This document shows positions 1 to 11,000 of a stretch of 29,600 bases of DNA, piece by piece. Location: NCBI GenBank assembly GCA_036940085.1, contig JALLBK010000182.1:1-29600 (forward strand), in the 5' to 3' direction. Within the stretch, counting starts at the first letter, position 1. The number at the start of each line of letters is the position of its first letter. The notes under the pieces were generated by a model. That model was not told the origin of the DNA and made no database searches. It saw only the letters and a program-made list of their open reading frames with translations. The stretch comes from Discostella pseudostelligera (lineage: Eukaryota > Bacillariophyta > Thalassiosirophyceae > Thalassiosirales > Thalassiosiraceae). The position numbers and the translations under genes are program-made.

Positions 1-1470
1 TAGCAACCTTCCTATGTTCGCAACCCAAAAGGAGCAAGAGGCGTACATTCGATCATGGCTTGCTGAGGATGCCGGCATGCCAGAGGAGGCGAGAGAGTTG
101 AACATTATGTGAGTACTCATCATGAGCATATTTATTCTGGCGTTGGCCGATTTACGGTTTGAAGCTGATCCCTTTCATTTTCGTTTGTATTTTTCACTCA
201 TCAGATTCTATCCAGCGCGATATCATAAATACTACAATTCCATCTTCGCTCTTGGTGACATTTGTGATTTGATTCCTGACGAATCCACCGACGTTTGCAT
301 CCTCGAGGAGCCGGAACATTTGAACTGGTATCGAGCTCCTGGTGAGTCTAATCCTCTTTGACAGCCATTTTCCTTTCATGATTACCGACATCTAATATTT
401 GTATCGTAGGCTGCACTTCGTGGCGTGACAAATTCTGTCATTGCATTGGGGTCATTCACACCAACTACCAGGCATACGCACGTGATCACGCCCCTGCTGG
501 ATTCTTGGCCGCGCCATTGTTGGCGGGCGTGAATAGTCTTGTCGTTCAAGCCAATTGCCACCGTGTCGTGAAGCTCAGTGGTGTGCTGCAAGAGTTTGCG
601 CCCATGAGTGAGTGTATCGAGAATGTTCACGGAATTCGATATGCGTACTTGATTGAGGGCGAACGAAGGAGGCAGGCAATGGCAGCAACATCAGCTGGTA
701 GCACCAAACAGAGAAGGGCGTATTTTATTGGTAAGCTACTATGGGCCAAGGGCTTTGATCAACTGTTGGGATTGGAGGCAACCTACCGTGAACGAACGGG
801 CGAATTCTTTGAAATTGATGTATTTGGCAAAGGTCCCGATGAGTGTGAAATCAAGCGTGCGTTCTCTGGCGGTGGCACAAGTGGATCCAAGGATGTTAGC
901 AGTCGCATATTAGACAGGCTCAACACGTGGGGAGGCGATGGCAGCAGCAACAATAAACGTCGAAGTCGTCTCCCGGCCAAGTTTTTGGGCATTGCGGACC
1001 ATTCTTCGTTGGCTGGTGACGCGTATTCCATCTTTATCAACCCTAGTCTTACTGAGGTACTGTGCACCACCACTGGCGAAGCCATTGCCATGGGCAAGTG
1101 GGCTATTATCCCCTCCCATCCATCCAATGCATTCTTTTTGCAGTTTCCAAACTGCCTCCCGTATCGAAATCGTCGAGAATTTGTCTCGACCTTGAAGTAT
1201 GCATTGATCAATGACCCGCCACCTTTATCAAGCAATCTTTCGCAACTTTTGTCATGGGAAGCAGCGACGACACGGTGTGTCCAATCAGCTGCAATATCCA
1301 AGAGAGATGCTGCAAGGAAAGAGAGAATATGCAAGGCTAAAGAGGAGAAGACGTTGAAAACGACACTCAGTGGACTCTGGAGTGGAGATCCAAAGGGTCT
1401 GCGAGTTCAAGGCAGTGAAAGTTTTGTAGAGCGAGCTATGTTTAACACTGCAGCGGCAACAGTGTATTGA
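1..1470 (+). CDS. DGD: Digalactosyldiacylglycerol synthase, 5'-truncated (GT4 family)
   Basis: This enzyme transfers galactose from UDP-galactose to MGDG to make DGDG, a main thylakoid lipid, at the plastid envelope. The gene enters the window mid-coding. I read three exons: 1-108, 205-341 and 410-1470, with introns 109-204 (GTGAGT..CAG) and 342-409 (GTGAGT..TAG); the frame holds across both. The family signature ILEEPEHLNWYRAPG is followed by DKFCHCIGVIHTNY, as in plant DGD1 (which has ILEEPEHLNWY and GIVHTNY). Further on come NVHG, YFIGKLLWAKGFDQL, DVFGKGPDE, FINPSLTEVLCTTTGEA and HPSNAFFLQFPNCLPY. The last stretch of that series includes the GT4 E-x7-E pattern (EVLCTTTGE). A Gly/Ser/Lys-rich insert near 880-965 is longer than in plants. 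The C-terminal tail after SWEAATTR is not conserved. AATAAA lies 33 nt after the stop. DGD1 versus DGD2 type cannot be decided because the N-terminus is outside the window. Confidence 0.93.
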
Positions 1471-1502
1471 TGTTTCTATGTGTTTGTGTTTACTATCATT
1501 TG

Positions 1503-1508
1503 AATAAA
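1503..1508 (+). terminator. Candidate polyadenylation signal of the DGD gene
   Basis: AATAAA occurs 33 nt after the TGA stop. The 212 bp between this stop and the convergent stop of the TPP-enzyme gene must hold both 3' ends. Weak evidence by itself, as the hexamer is short. Confidence 0.4.
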
Positions 1509-1682
1509 TCTTAACAACTAGGATCGATGTTTAATTTGACCTATGCTCAAGTAGAATGTCGCAAAGGCAATGTCGGTGTTGGTCGTCTTCGGCTATTCCT
1601 TCAGACAGTTGAATCATCATCACTATTCAACATTATTCTCTTCAAGAACATCTATTACATCAAATATTTTGTTCGACCTCCT

Positions 1683-4650
1683 TTACGGCGAAAATAATCC
1701 TTCGCTCCCGTCGATTCCAGTGCAATCGCATGCCAATTGGTCGATGTCAGCATGAGCTCCGCACCACAAAACAAAGATAAGGCAACCATGATCTTTCGTA
1801 TATGATTGATGGATGCTTCCAACTTCGTTGTAACACACGAAACCCTCCTTGATCACGCGATCGACGAATTTCCCAGTGCGTCCCAAGGAAGGCAGCTTTT
1901 CCACCAGTGTTTGTTGTAAGGATTTGGCAACTTGATCAATCTCGCCATCGGAAGGTTTCATGTAAAGCGTGCAGCTATCTTTCTCTGCAACCTCCAACGG
2001 GATCATTCTGGATAGCACCGTCGGGTTCACAATCGCTCCGTACAGGTACCTCTCCCAAAGTTCGCCGACTACCGGCACGATCAGCTCCACGCTTGCATGG
2101 CTGTGTAGGCGGAAGCTGAAATTCGGTGGGCATGCCAAAAACTGAAACTTTAATGGATGCCCATTGCTCATTCCCTTGGTCACTACTTCGATCAGTAGAG
2201 TCTTGGCCGTCATTGCATTCAGGACAGATGCTTGGAATTGGGTATCAAAGGTAGCCCGCGCGTTTGCAGTTTTGAACAAAACGGGTGGTTCTCCCATTGG
2301 ATACACTGACAAGGATGCAAAAAGTGTTTCAACAACCTCAGAAGGAGATATCGTAAAGATGTCTCCATTGTCCAGCCAGAACGGTTCGGATTTCACCACC
2401 CTATTCAGACCACTCAACCACTCATCGATTCGGGGCTTCTCCAAAAGCACATTATCTACGTCGATACTCGGGAGCGCGTGATAACTCGCCTCCGTGTCCC
2501 AAGGTCGCTTGCTCAATGAGTCGGGTAGTGACAGCTTGAACATCACTGGATGGACCTTTGGATCCTGGTGGAGTTCGATCACACAACATCCATTCTTCTC
2601 CGCGGACTCCCAGCCCTTCTTGATTGTTTCCGAAATGACTTCATTATCGCAAGTGGACAGAACTAATCCATTTGGATAGCCATAAGCATTGAATAAATCT
2701 ACATAGTTAGGCGATCCAATGTGACATCCATCAGCGTTGAGCCCAGGTCCCCATCTTAATGCACGCAAAAGGGAGAGAAGTAAGTGAGACAAACAGAGTC
2801 AGAAAGGCATAATATGTTCACTGATGTGTCCTGAGACCTTACTCACGTTTCATTCTGCACTCTTCCAAGCCTTGAATTGCAGATCACTACAACGAGGACA
2901 TTCTTCGCATTGTGATCCCGCATAGTAGCAAGCTCATTGATACTCATTTGAACTCCACCATCACCAGCGACCACAAGAGTCTGCTTCCTGCTTTCATTTT
3001 GGCCTGTGCTAGTTGAGGACGAGAGCGATGCCGCGAGGCCTGAGTTGATGGCGTATCCCATAATACCCAAGTGCTCGCTCTGCAGTAAACGCAGAGTCAG
3101 ATAACAATGGACACACTGGAGAGAATACTTGATGTACCAATTAGTAACCTACTTACCGTTAAGAATCTCTGGCCTCTCTTCGCCGGCAGGGCGCTTGCCA
3201 ACCAGAGCGAGTTATCACCAATATCCGCACAAATCACCGCATCATTGTCCAAATATTCACTCATAAGCTGGAAGAAGACCGCAGGATGACAATGCTCTGT
3301 GCTATAAATGCAGGGAGAAGTCGACAACTCCTTCCCTTCCAAAAACGTGCTCGGTGTTCCAACTGGCTTGACGTAAGACTCCTTCCTCAACTCTGACCAA
3401 ACGTCATTTGTAGATTCAGGCTCGTGAACATCCAGATTGCTTCCAATGTTATCGTTGTCGTCGGTGATGGACTTGCTCCGTAGCATTATGTTAGCAGTAG
3501 TCTGGGAGGAGAGCGTCACCCTACCCTCGAGCATACTAGAACGTAATAAATGACCCTCAAGTACCTTGATCACACTGCGAAGCGTATCTTCCAAATATTC
3601 ACACGATAAGACAGCCTTTGGTGAGAATCTCATACTGTCTCCCGCGACAAGACGCTCCTCGACCTGTAAGAACTTGCGCACCTGCAACCCATGGCCATCG
3701 GTAAGAAGTTCGGCATAGTCGCTGACGCACACCCCCACGACAGTGTCGCAGTTCTCAAGCAAATCCACCGACCCGGAAGTGCCAGCATTGCCATATACTC
3801 CCACAACTCCGTATGACAATGGATGATGCTCATTTACCGTTCCTTTGCCATCAAATGATGTCAATATCGGTGCATGCATAAGCTCGGCAAGACGTTCGAT
3901 CAAATACCCAACCGATTTGACATTGGCTCGATATCCACAAGCAAGTAGGACACGTCTCCCCGTCATAACCTCATGCCGCAATGCCATGGCAAACGCCTCA
4001 ATCTGCACCGTTGACGCCGCAATACAAAGCCTAGATTGAAATGTCGTACCCAAACAAAAATGTGTCCGCGCCACCACCCTCTCTTGTTGGATATTAATGG
4101 GCAAGGCCAAATGTGCACAACGATTGGTGGTAATGGCCACAGTAAAAGCATTGCGTGCCAATGGCAATAATTGATCCACGTGGGATACTGTCTCTGAAAA
4201 TGCCAGTCCAGCCATACGAAAGATACTCGATTGATCAATATCTTGAAAGTCAGAATGACGAGTCTTCCCAAGGGATTTCATACCGGTAATGCACAATAAT
4301 GGAACACGATCTTGATCCGCATCAATCAATCCCGAAAGTAAATGCGATGCCCCCGGTCCGGAAGTGGCGACACAACATCCCAATGATCCGTGAAGTTTGG
4401 CATATGCCGCTGCTGCCATACTTGCATTGACTTCACATCGACAATAGACCCAAGTTAGTGATGGATGGGCGACAATGGCATCAATGAGTGGGACGATGGC
4501 ACCGCCATGTCCGCCAAAAATGTGGGTGACGCCAGCAGAAACGAGAGCTTGACAGAGGAATTCGGATCCGGTGAGGGAACGGTAGTGCTCAGTGATGAGG
4601 ATGTCGTTGTTGTCATAATCGAAGACGGGGTTTTCGTTGCCGTCGGCCAT
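1683..4650 (-). CDS. Thiamine-diphosphate-dependent enzyme (acetolactate synthase-like) fused to a C-terminal cupin domain
   Basis: Three exons on the minus strand: 4650-3157, 3079-2847 and 2754-1683, joined in phase with GTAAGT and GTGAGT donors, give 932 residues. Residues about 25-200 form the N-terminal TPP domain, with GGHGGAI, Glu73 in RCEVNAS (the position of the glutamate that activates ThDP) and TSGPGASHL. A middle domain follows (LLACGYRANV; SFDGKG). The C-terminal TPP domain carries GDGG at 537-540 and an Asn-Ser at 566-567, matching the GDG-x(about 26)-N cofactor motif, and ends near residue 655. Residues 775-915 look like a cupin: H793-x-H795, E799 and a distal H891 (SIHQSYTKDHG) are candidate metal ligands. 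Acetolactate synthase, pyruvate oxidase and 2-hydroxyacyl lyase families share the core, so substrate is not known. Ordinary acetolactate synthases lack the cupin and about 110 linker residues seen here. No clear signal peptide. Confidence 0.85.
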
Positions 4651-5816
4651 TGTGCTAATACTAGTGAGTGTGTTGTGTTCGCATCGACTTTGAATGAGAT
4701 TGCGACGACGCCTGCGGCACCCAGCTGGTGACTACCCCTACGCCCTTCCTCTGCTGCCACAACCAGGAGAAGATCCAATTAGATATCCAAAAGATTTCAC
4801 CAAATAATCGTGTCGATATGGTAGATTGGCTTCCGCGGAGAAGAGTGCATGAAAATGAAAGATTCTGAATTCGAATCGAAGAAGGCGAACCCAAGAAGAT
4901 CCAAAATCCAAAAGATATGAGGGCGCGCCATTTCGGAAAAGATAGCGGGAAGCAAACGGCGGGAAAAATCCATCCATATGTAGGTCCCTTTCCCTTTTCC
5001 CTCTCGACTCCACGTGGAGATCCTTTGACTTGCTCGACTCCACGTGGAGGTCAACTGTCACTTGACTCCACGTGGAGGTTCTAAGAACTCCACGTGTCCA
5101 GTGGCGAGGAGGTCACATCTTGGTCTCTCGACTCCACGTGGAGATCATTTGTCGAAACGTCCTCATCCTCGAGGATGATCGAGGTCGAGGAGACCGAGCG
5201 GCCTGAGCATGAAGATTAAGCTGTTGAATTGCTGCTCGTTGTTTAGTAGCTGCACATGAATTGTAAATAATTGTTCAGTTGTTCAACAAATTTGACTGTT
5301 ATAAACGTGTATTATAATGTAATATACAGTGACTATGATGGAACAAAAGTGTGATCTATGTCATAGATATCTTTCTTTCTTCTCGCGGTCAAGAAATGAA
5401 TATGCAAGGATGTACCTCTATCAACATTTGATGTTCGTTCTCCGAAGGTATTCTTTCATGTAGATGCAATGGATGTATTTCATATTGCAACATGGACGGA
5501 GCGCATCTGGTCAAAAAGATGTAAGATGAATAGATGTAGGATTTAATCCAAATCGATACAGTAGAGCGGTGATGATGCAAAGTGTGGCAGATATTTCAAA
5601 TGTGCAATGTTCATCGAACGTAGGAAGCCAAAATCTCGAGCATGACGAGATCTTCCAACGTAGTTGTCTCATAAGTCGTACCATAGACTCATGTGTGCGG
5701 GTGACTGCAGTATTGGAATCGGGTGGTTTTGAAGTAGCTTGGTGGTTGTTCCGTTGGAACCAAATAGTTTTTTTTCGATGTCGATACTGGTGCAGATATG
5801 CAGAATCGCCATCCGA
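4651..5816. promoter_or_regulatory. Upstream region of the TPP-enzyme gene, motif-rich, no supported gene
   Basis: About 1.17 kb separates the TPP-enzyme start from the 3' end of the next minus-strand gene. It holds the CACGTG palindrome cluster (listed separately), an E2F-like GCGGGAAA at 4959-4966, a GGGCGCGCCATTTCGG element at 4921, and a perfect 16-bp palindrome TCATCCTCGAGGATGA at 5163-5178. From about 5220 the sequence becomes AT-rich with no recognisable motif. Plus-strand open frames near 5569-6057 are antisense to the neighbouring gene and show no domain, so I do not call them. Confidence 0.5.
5008..5143. repeat. Cluster of CTCCACGTGGAG palindromes (G-box/E-box core)
   Basis: The perfect 12-bp palindrome CTCCACGTGGAG occurs at 5008-5019, 5038-5049, 5066-5077 and 5132-5143. 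A fifth, half-degenerate copy CTCCACGTGTCC lies at 5088-5099. Three perfect copies are preceded by CTCGA and followed by GATC or GGTC, so the repeated unit is about 20 bp. Spacings between starts are 30, 28, 22 and 44 bp. CACGTG is the binding core of bHLH and bZIP factors in plants and animals; a role as a tandem operator for the TPP-enzyme gene, which starts 358 bp away, is inferred. Confidence 0.75.
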
Positions 5817-6926
5817 TCAGAGACACACAGCCTGGGCCTCGGGCCTGCGAGGCGGAGTAAAGACTAGATTGGCAGGTGCGTTCTCATCCTGCATTTCACT
5901 CGCCATGAAGTTCTTGACACTCATACCCGTTGGTATCCTGACAAGCCGGCCATTCAAAGTGTGTTGGGCGGTAGTAGTTGTAGTAGTAGTAGTAGCAGCA
6001 GCAACAGCACTTGAATCGATGGCTGAGGTCGAATGGAGAGAGAATGTGGGCGAGTAGGATGATCGCGGTGTGTCAATGGAGAAGCCGGTGGAGGATGATA
6101 CTGAGAAGGTGGCCACCGATCCTTCCTCGTCACGGTGGTCATCTTCCAATTCCTTCTTCTCGGGCTCCAAATAATGATGTTCACCTAACATCAGTTCCTT
6201 CTCAACCTTCGGATCCTGTTCCGCCTTGTCATCATCCGGACTGGTGTACAAGAACAATCGTGACTTCTTCGTTGGACGACGAGGAGGGATCCAATATATC
6301 TTCGAGGGTAGCCTCTCCTCCGAAAAAAAGAGATTGCTACCACTGCCAGAGAACGGATGAGGAGAATCGTCATAGCCAAGGCTACGTTTGCGTGGTGCCA
6401 ATGGTGGACTCTTGATCATATAATTACTGCATATACCTGCAACTTCTTCATCATCGTCCTTGTCATTGCCATTATTGTCGTTGTTCAGGTTGGCATGGAC
6501 AGTAGCGGTAGTAGAAGTGGTTGCTTCTTCGTCGTCGTCGTCATCATCGCGAAGGGTAGGTATCTTGGGTGGACCTGCTTCCGAAGAATGGCGAATGAGT
6601 GGTGGTGATGGAATGGTTGGAAGCTCCTCCTTGCCTGCAGTGTGATCATCCACCTCCTCTTCCGTTGCCTTCGTGCGGTGCGTGACGACCAAGGTGGTGG
6701 TGTTAGTGCCACGCATCGTCTTGGAATCGGATGCTGCTGCTAAAACCTCAGTACCAATGGCATTGCTGCTACTACGATCATCGCATCCACGATGATCCAA
6801 GTCATTGATAGATCTCCAAACAATGGGCGAGAATTTAGCATCCATCATGAGAAAGTTTTTACTGCCCTCTACCGGAGTGGTCAAGTAATAATTCGTTGGT
6901 GGTGGAATGGCATTGTCAACTTTCCG

Positions 6927-6967
<41 letters not shown>

Positions 6968-7493
6968 ACGGCGCTGCTACATCTACTACTACTGCTGTTC
7001 CTCCAACTATTAATGCGCCTGCATCAGGTAGTGTTACGGGCGGCGGTGATGCATCATCATTGACGTTGCCGCTGAAGGTATCTTGATCCAAACTAACCAC
7101 ACGGGTGAACTGTGCTTGAATCGATGCCAGCATGGTGGTATTGCTGCTGTTGGTTTTGTCGGAGTTGTTGGTATCGGCGCCTGTGTTGCTTCTGTCGATT
7201 GCCGCATTGTTGTCAATGACACTTGTATTGTCTTGTTCCGATGACGAAAGTGATGGTACTAGATCCACCATGATCGTAGCCGACGCCGACGAGTCCGATA
7301 ATGATGGCATAATCTGCTGCTGCTGCTGGTAGTGGTAGTCGATGATGCCAAAGCCCGAAATACTGCTGCTGCTGCTGCTAGTCAATGGCAATGGCAAGTT
7401 ATCGTCGTCTCCTGCTATGGGATGCCGCGGATGTTGATGATGAACCCCGTCGCCGTCTCTCTCCCACCACCCGGCCAACAATGACGATGACAT
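5817..7493 (-). CDS. Unrecognised low-complexity acidic/Ser-rich protein
   Basis: A single open frame of 558 codons starts at an ATG followed by SSSLLAGWWERDGD and ends in TGA. I do not recognise a family. Most of the protein is low complexity: Asn/Ser/Thr/Asp stretches, a poly-Ala run encoded by a CTG/GCA repeat near 6930-6960, and Asp-rich runs. The less repetitive segments are a basic stretch around SPPLAPRKRSLGYDDS, a segment with IYWIPPRRPTKKSRLF, and a C-terminus with RIPTGMSVKNFMASEM and FTPPRRP. The two PPRRP motifs and the KKSR cluster could be docking or nuclear-localisation motifs (inference). The length of the frame, which is hard to maintain by chance, supports a real gene, although trinucleotide repeats can also keep frames open. 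No intron is evident. It lies head-to-head with SEC8, 579 bp apart. Confidence 0.6.
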
Positions 7494-8072
7494 GAATTAT
7501 GCGTTGTTGCTGGCAGCGGTCTACAAACACAGTCTGATAAGAATCGTCTTTGGAAATGGATGCCACTTCCGCTGCTGCTGGTGGTGCTGATCGTCGACGC
7601 CGCCGACTATTATTATTTGATGATTTACTACCTACTCCTCGGCATAAAATTATTATGTAGTGGGCAGTTGTAGTACGCACGGCACGCATCGCGGAGAATG
7701 GAGATGGCTGGATGGAGGATGTTCTTTAGCATTATTTGTGTTTTCTCCGGGAGAGCGGAGAGGGCTGTAGTGACGACTTGTGGCGGAAAGCAAGACATGG
7801 TACGCGTGGCGCGAAAACAAATGCGGAGTGGAAGAGGCTGCCTTTCTTGTTTACAAGACAGACAAAGCCTCAGAATTACGATAGCAGATGGCAGAGGAAT
7901 GATGCTGTCATTCCTTCCGAATTTTGCCGAATCCTACCGAATCTTTCTCTCGGATTGTGTTGCTCCCTCTGTTGCAAACATCTTCCGAACGGATCTCTGA
8001 CGAGGGACAGACAGCAGCAGGGCTGCACGCCGCAAGAGCAACAACAACAAGAAAGCTCACAAAAAGCAGTGC
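7494..8072. promoter_or_regulatory. Divergent intergenic region between the low-complexity gene and SEC8
   Basis: This 579-bp region must contain both 5' ends. An E2F-like GCGCGAAA lies at 7809-7816, and three CCGAAT words fall close together around 7917-7945. Short open frames in it (for example 7698-8000 plus) carry no recognisable domain and are not called. No TATA box is convincing. Confidence 0.4.
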
Positions 8073-11000
8073 ATGACCATGGCGACCGATCAATTCCGTA
8101 GGCGACGTCCTCCTCCTCCGCCGCCGCCGCCGCCCCCCACGAACACCAGTTCGTCGAACCCCTTCGACGACGATACCGTGGACAATGAAGCCTACACCTC
8201 TACTAGTCGAAGTGGCGGCGGCAGCAGCAACAGCAGAGGGGGCAACTCTAACTCTAGCAACCACCTCGCCGCTACTACTACTGCTACTGCTTCCGGCCGA
8301 AGCACCTCCACCAATTCCAACCATAGCAACACCAGCAACAGCAACAATACCCATCCTGCCGCCACCACCTCATCATCATCTATTCCCCATGACCCTCTCC
8401 TAGATTTATACGAACGCCGTCTCCAAACCTCCATTGACTCCGATTTCTTCTACGACCCCACTGAATTCCAGGCATTAAATCGCATCATTGACATTATTCA
8501 TGCCGAAATCTCCAATCATGGGGGAAATATCACCGCGGGGTCCATCATCCGCACAGACAATTTCTCACATTTACCCACCTATCAGAATATAGTGAATCAA
8601 CGTAAGATTGTTGAGGAGGCAATTGAACATATGGCCGTAAAGCATTGTGCTGACTTGAATTCCAGTGTAGCCGCCGTGGGTAGAATGAGTCGTCAATTTG
8701 ATGAAGCGAAATTACGGGTTAGGAATTTAAGGAGGCAGGTGAGGGATGTCAAAGATAGTTTGAAATTGGGTGATTTTGGTGTTGGGGGTGTGGATGATGG
8801 TGGTGTGAGTAATGAAATTGGGATGATTCACCTTGTCGATTCATCATTGATTTATTCAATTCACAATCTAACACCTCCTGAATTTCTATATATTTGATTA
8901 TATAACAGCCATCGAATGGACAACTAATCTCCTCTGCCAATCCCAATGAACCATCCAATACCAACAATGCAGCTGCTGCCGCCGCCCAAGCGGCCGCTCA
9001 AGCAGGAGCGTCCGCACGTTCCCTACGTGAATTATGGCTCAAGAAACTCGAATGTGAGGCAGTCCTCTCCCTCCTTGCCAAACTTGAAATATTACGTCGT
9101 GCACCCTCCGGATTTGATTCACTCATCCGTCCATTGGATGGTGGACCATGTAAAATTGGTGCTGCCGTCGTGGTATTATCCGAGGCACTCTCCATTGTCT
9201 TTAGTGATGATGTGGCCTCCGTCCAAGCATTTGATCGGATTGTTGAACAATTAATGACACGAAAGCAACGTGCTGAGGAAATATTGTGGGCAACTTTACT
9301 GGATGTATTGTATCGACATGGGGATAAGCAAAGTAAGGAGGAGGAACGACGACGACGAGAGCGGATGGAACGGCGAGCTCGGGCCATGGAGGCGGCGGCG
9401 GCACGGGGGGAGAGTACTGCTACGAGTGTCAATAATTCTACGAGTACGAATAACTTGAGCACAATGGCGGAATTGTCTGATGAGGATGAATCATATAATC
9501 AGACATCCAATAGCTTTGAGGATGATGTTTCGACCAAGTCGGGGGCAAAGAGTGGAGGCGGGGGGGTGGGAGATGGGAGCATGGCCGGGGGGAGCACGGG
9601 TGCGAATACTGCAACACCTTCCACAAACTCGGGTGGTGGCGGTGCAATGACACAATTCAAACGTATGGTCGGACGTGCTATTCTCGAATCGGAAATTGAT
9701 TTGGAGGGGGATGAACTTCGTTGTCTCGAGGAACCGGCGGCATGGGGTGCGACGCAGAATCTGTCTCATTTGCCGGCCTCGTATCTATACCCCGAGCAGG
9801 CGTTGCCGCGTTACACGGATCCAGTGCTGGCAATCCGCATCCTGGTTGAGTGTCTTACCAAGCTCAAACGGTTGGATGATGTGGAGCAATATCTAATTGA
9901 GGGGATGGATCGTGAAATCCGTCAAGTGTCGAAGCGGGAGCAGGCCAAGACGTATGCGAGATTAGAACGACAACGAGGACGGGCTAGTTTGTCAACCATT
10001 GGTGAAGGAGGTGGGGTTGATGGAGGGGAGGATGCAGAAATGAAAGAATTTCACATCCATTTGAATAATCTGCTGAGAGCGTTCGGGGGCGTTATGACAA
10101 GATTTTTGCATTTGACACAGATCTTGCGGCACAAGATTGTGAGTGGTATTGCTCTTTTCATTCATCGAAGATTGCTTTATCTTCATTGATATGCTCATTC
10201 AATAATATTTATCTTTTGTATGATAGTGCTCTGATTCTTCATTAGAGAAATTATGTCCATCATACCCTGTTCCATCATCAGCCCTTCACACCGTCCTCGT
10301 GAATGCCGAGCTCGCCATGCAGCGCGAAATCAAGTTATTCGTTTCGGCATGCATTGCTGAATCCGACAAACCCAAGGATAAGCGTCGTAAGGCACGGAAT
10401 GCTATCAACATCGATTCGTCTCAATTGGATCCGGAAAGTGGCATTTTTTCGTTAGGGATTACATCGTCGTCGTTGGGCGGCGGGCCATCCTCCATAGACA
10501 GATGGAAGAAGTCCAAGGCAAATATTGTAGATTTGCCACCGGATCAGTTTGTTTCTAATGTTCTTATTCCGCGAATGAATGTCGATCCTGAAGTGAGACA
10601 CGCATTGACGTTCCGAAGGAGTATTTCACGATGGACGCACGAGGTGTCCGAGGGTATGAGGGAACTTGCCATTTGTAGTGGGGAGGATACTACATCCCCC
10701 ATGTATCATAATACTGCGAGTGAGGAGGGCGCCTTGGTTTACATGGATAATATCATTCAGCGAACTCTTTTACCGGAAATGCAGGATGAGGCTGTGAATG
10801 CGGTGATACACTTTTTGGAACGCCATGATGCATTCGACCCGATCGCGAACGATATCTTCACGCGATATCCCCATCACATGATGCAGGTGGAGGCGGAGAT
10901 GTCCGTTGCTTGTCAGGCACTGTACACTTCTACCCGTCCAATTTTTATGGCATTGCATCGACTGCCCAAGGGTGGGGATATGTACCTCTCCTTAGTCACC

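Noticed and set aside
783..1334. 183-codon minus-strand frame
   Set aside because: Lies antisense within the well-supported DGD coding exon.
5569..6057. 162-codon plus-strand frame
   Set aside because: Its second half is antisense to the 5817-7493 gene, the composition follows complementary triplet repeats, and no domain is visible.
6930..6966. CTG/GAT triplet repeats as a possible unstable microsatellite or regulatory element
   Set aside because: Explained by poly-Ala and Ser coding on the minus strand; similar triplet runs occur throughout the window.
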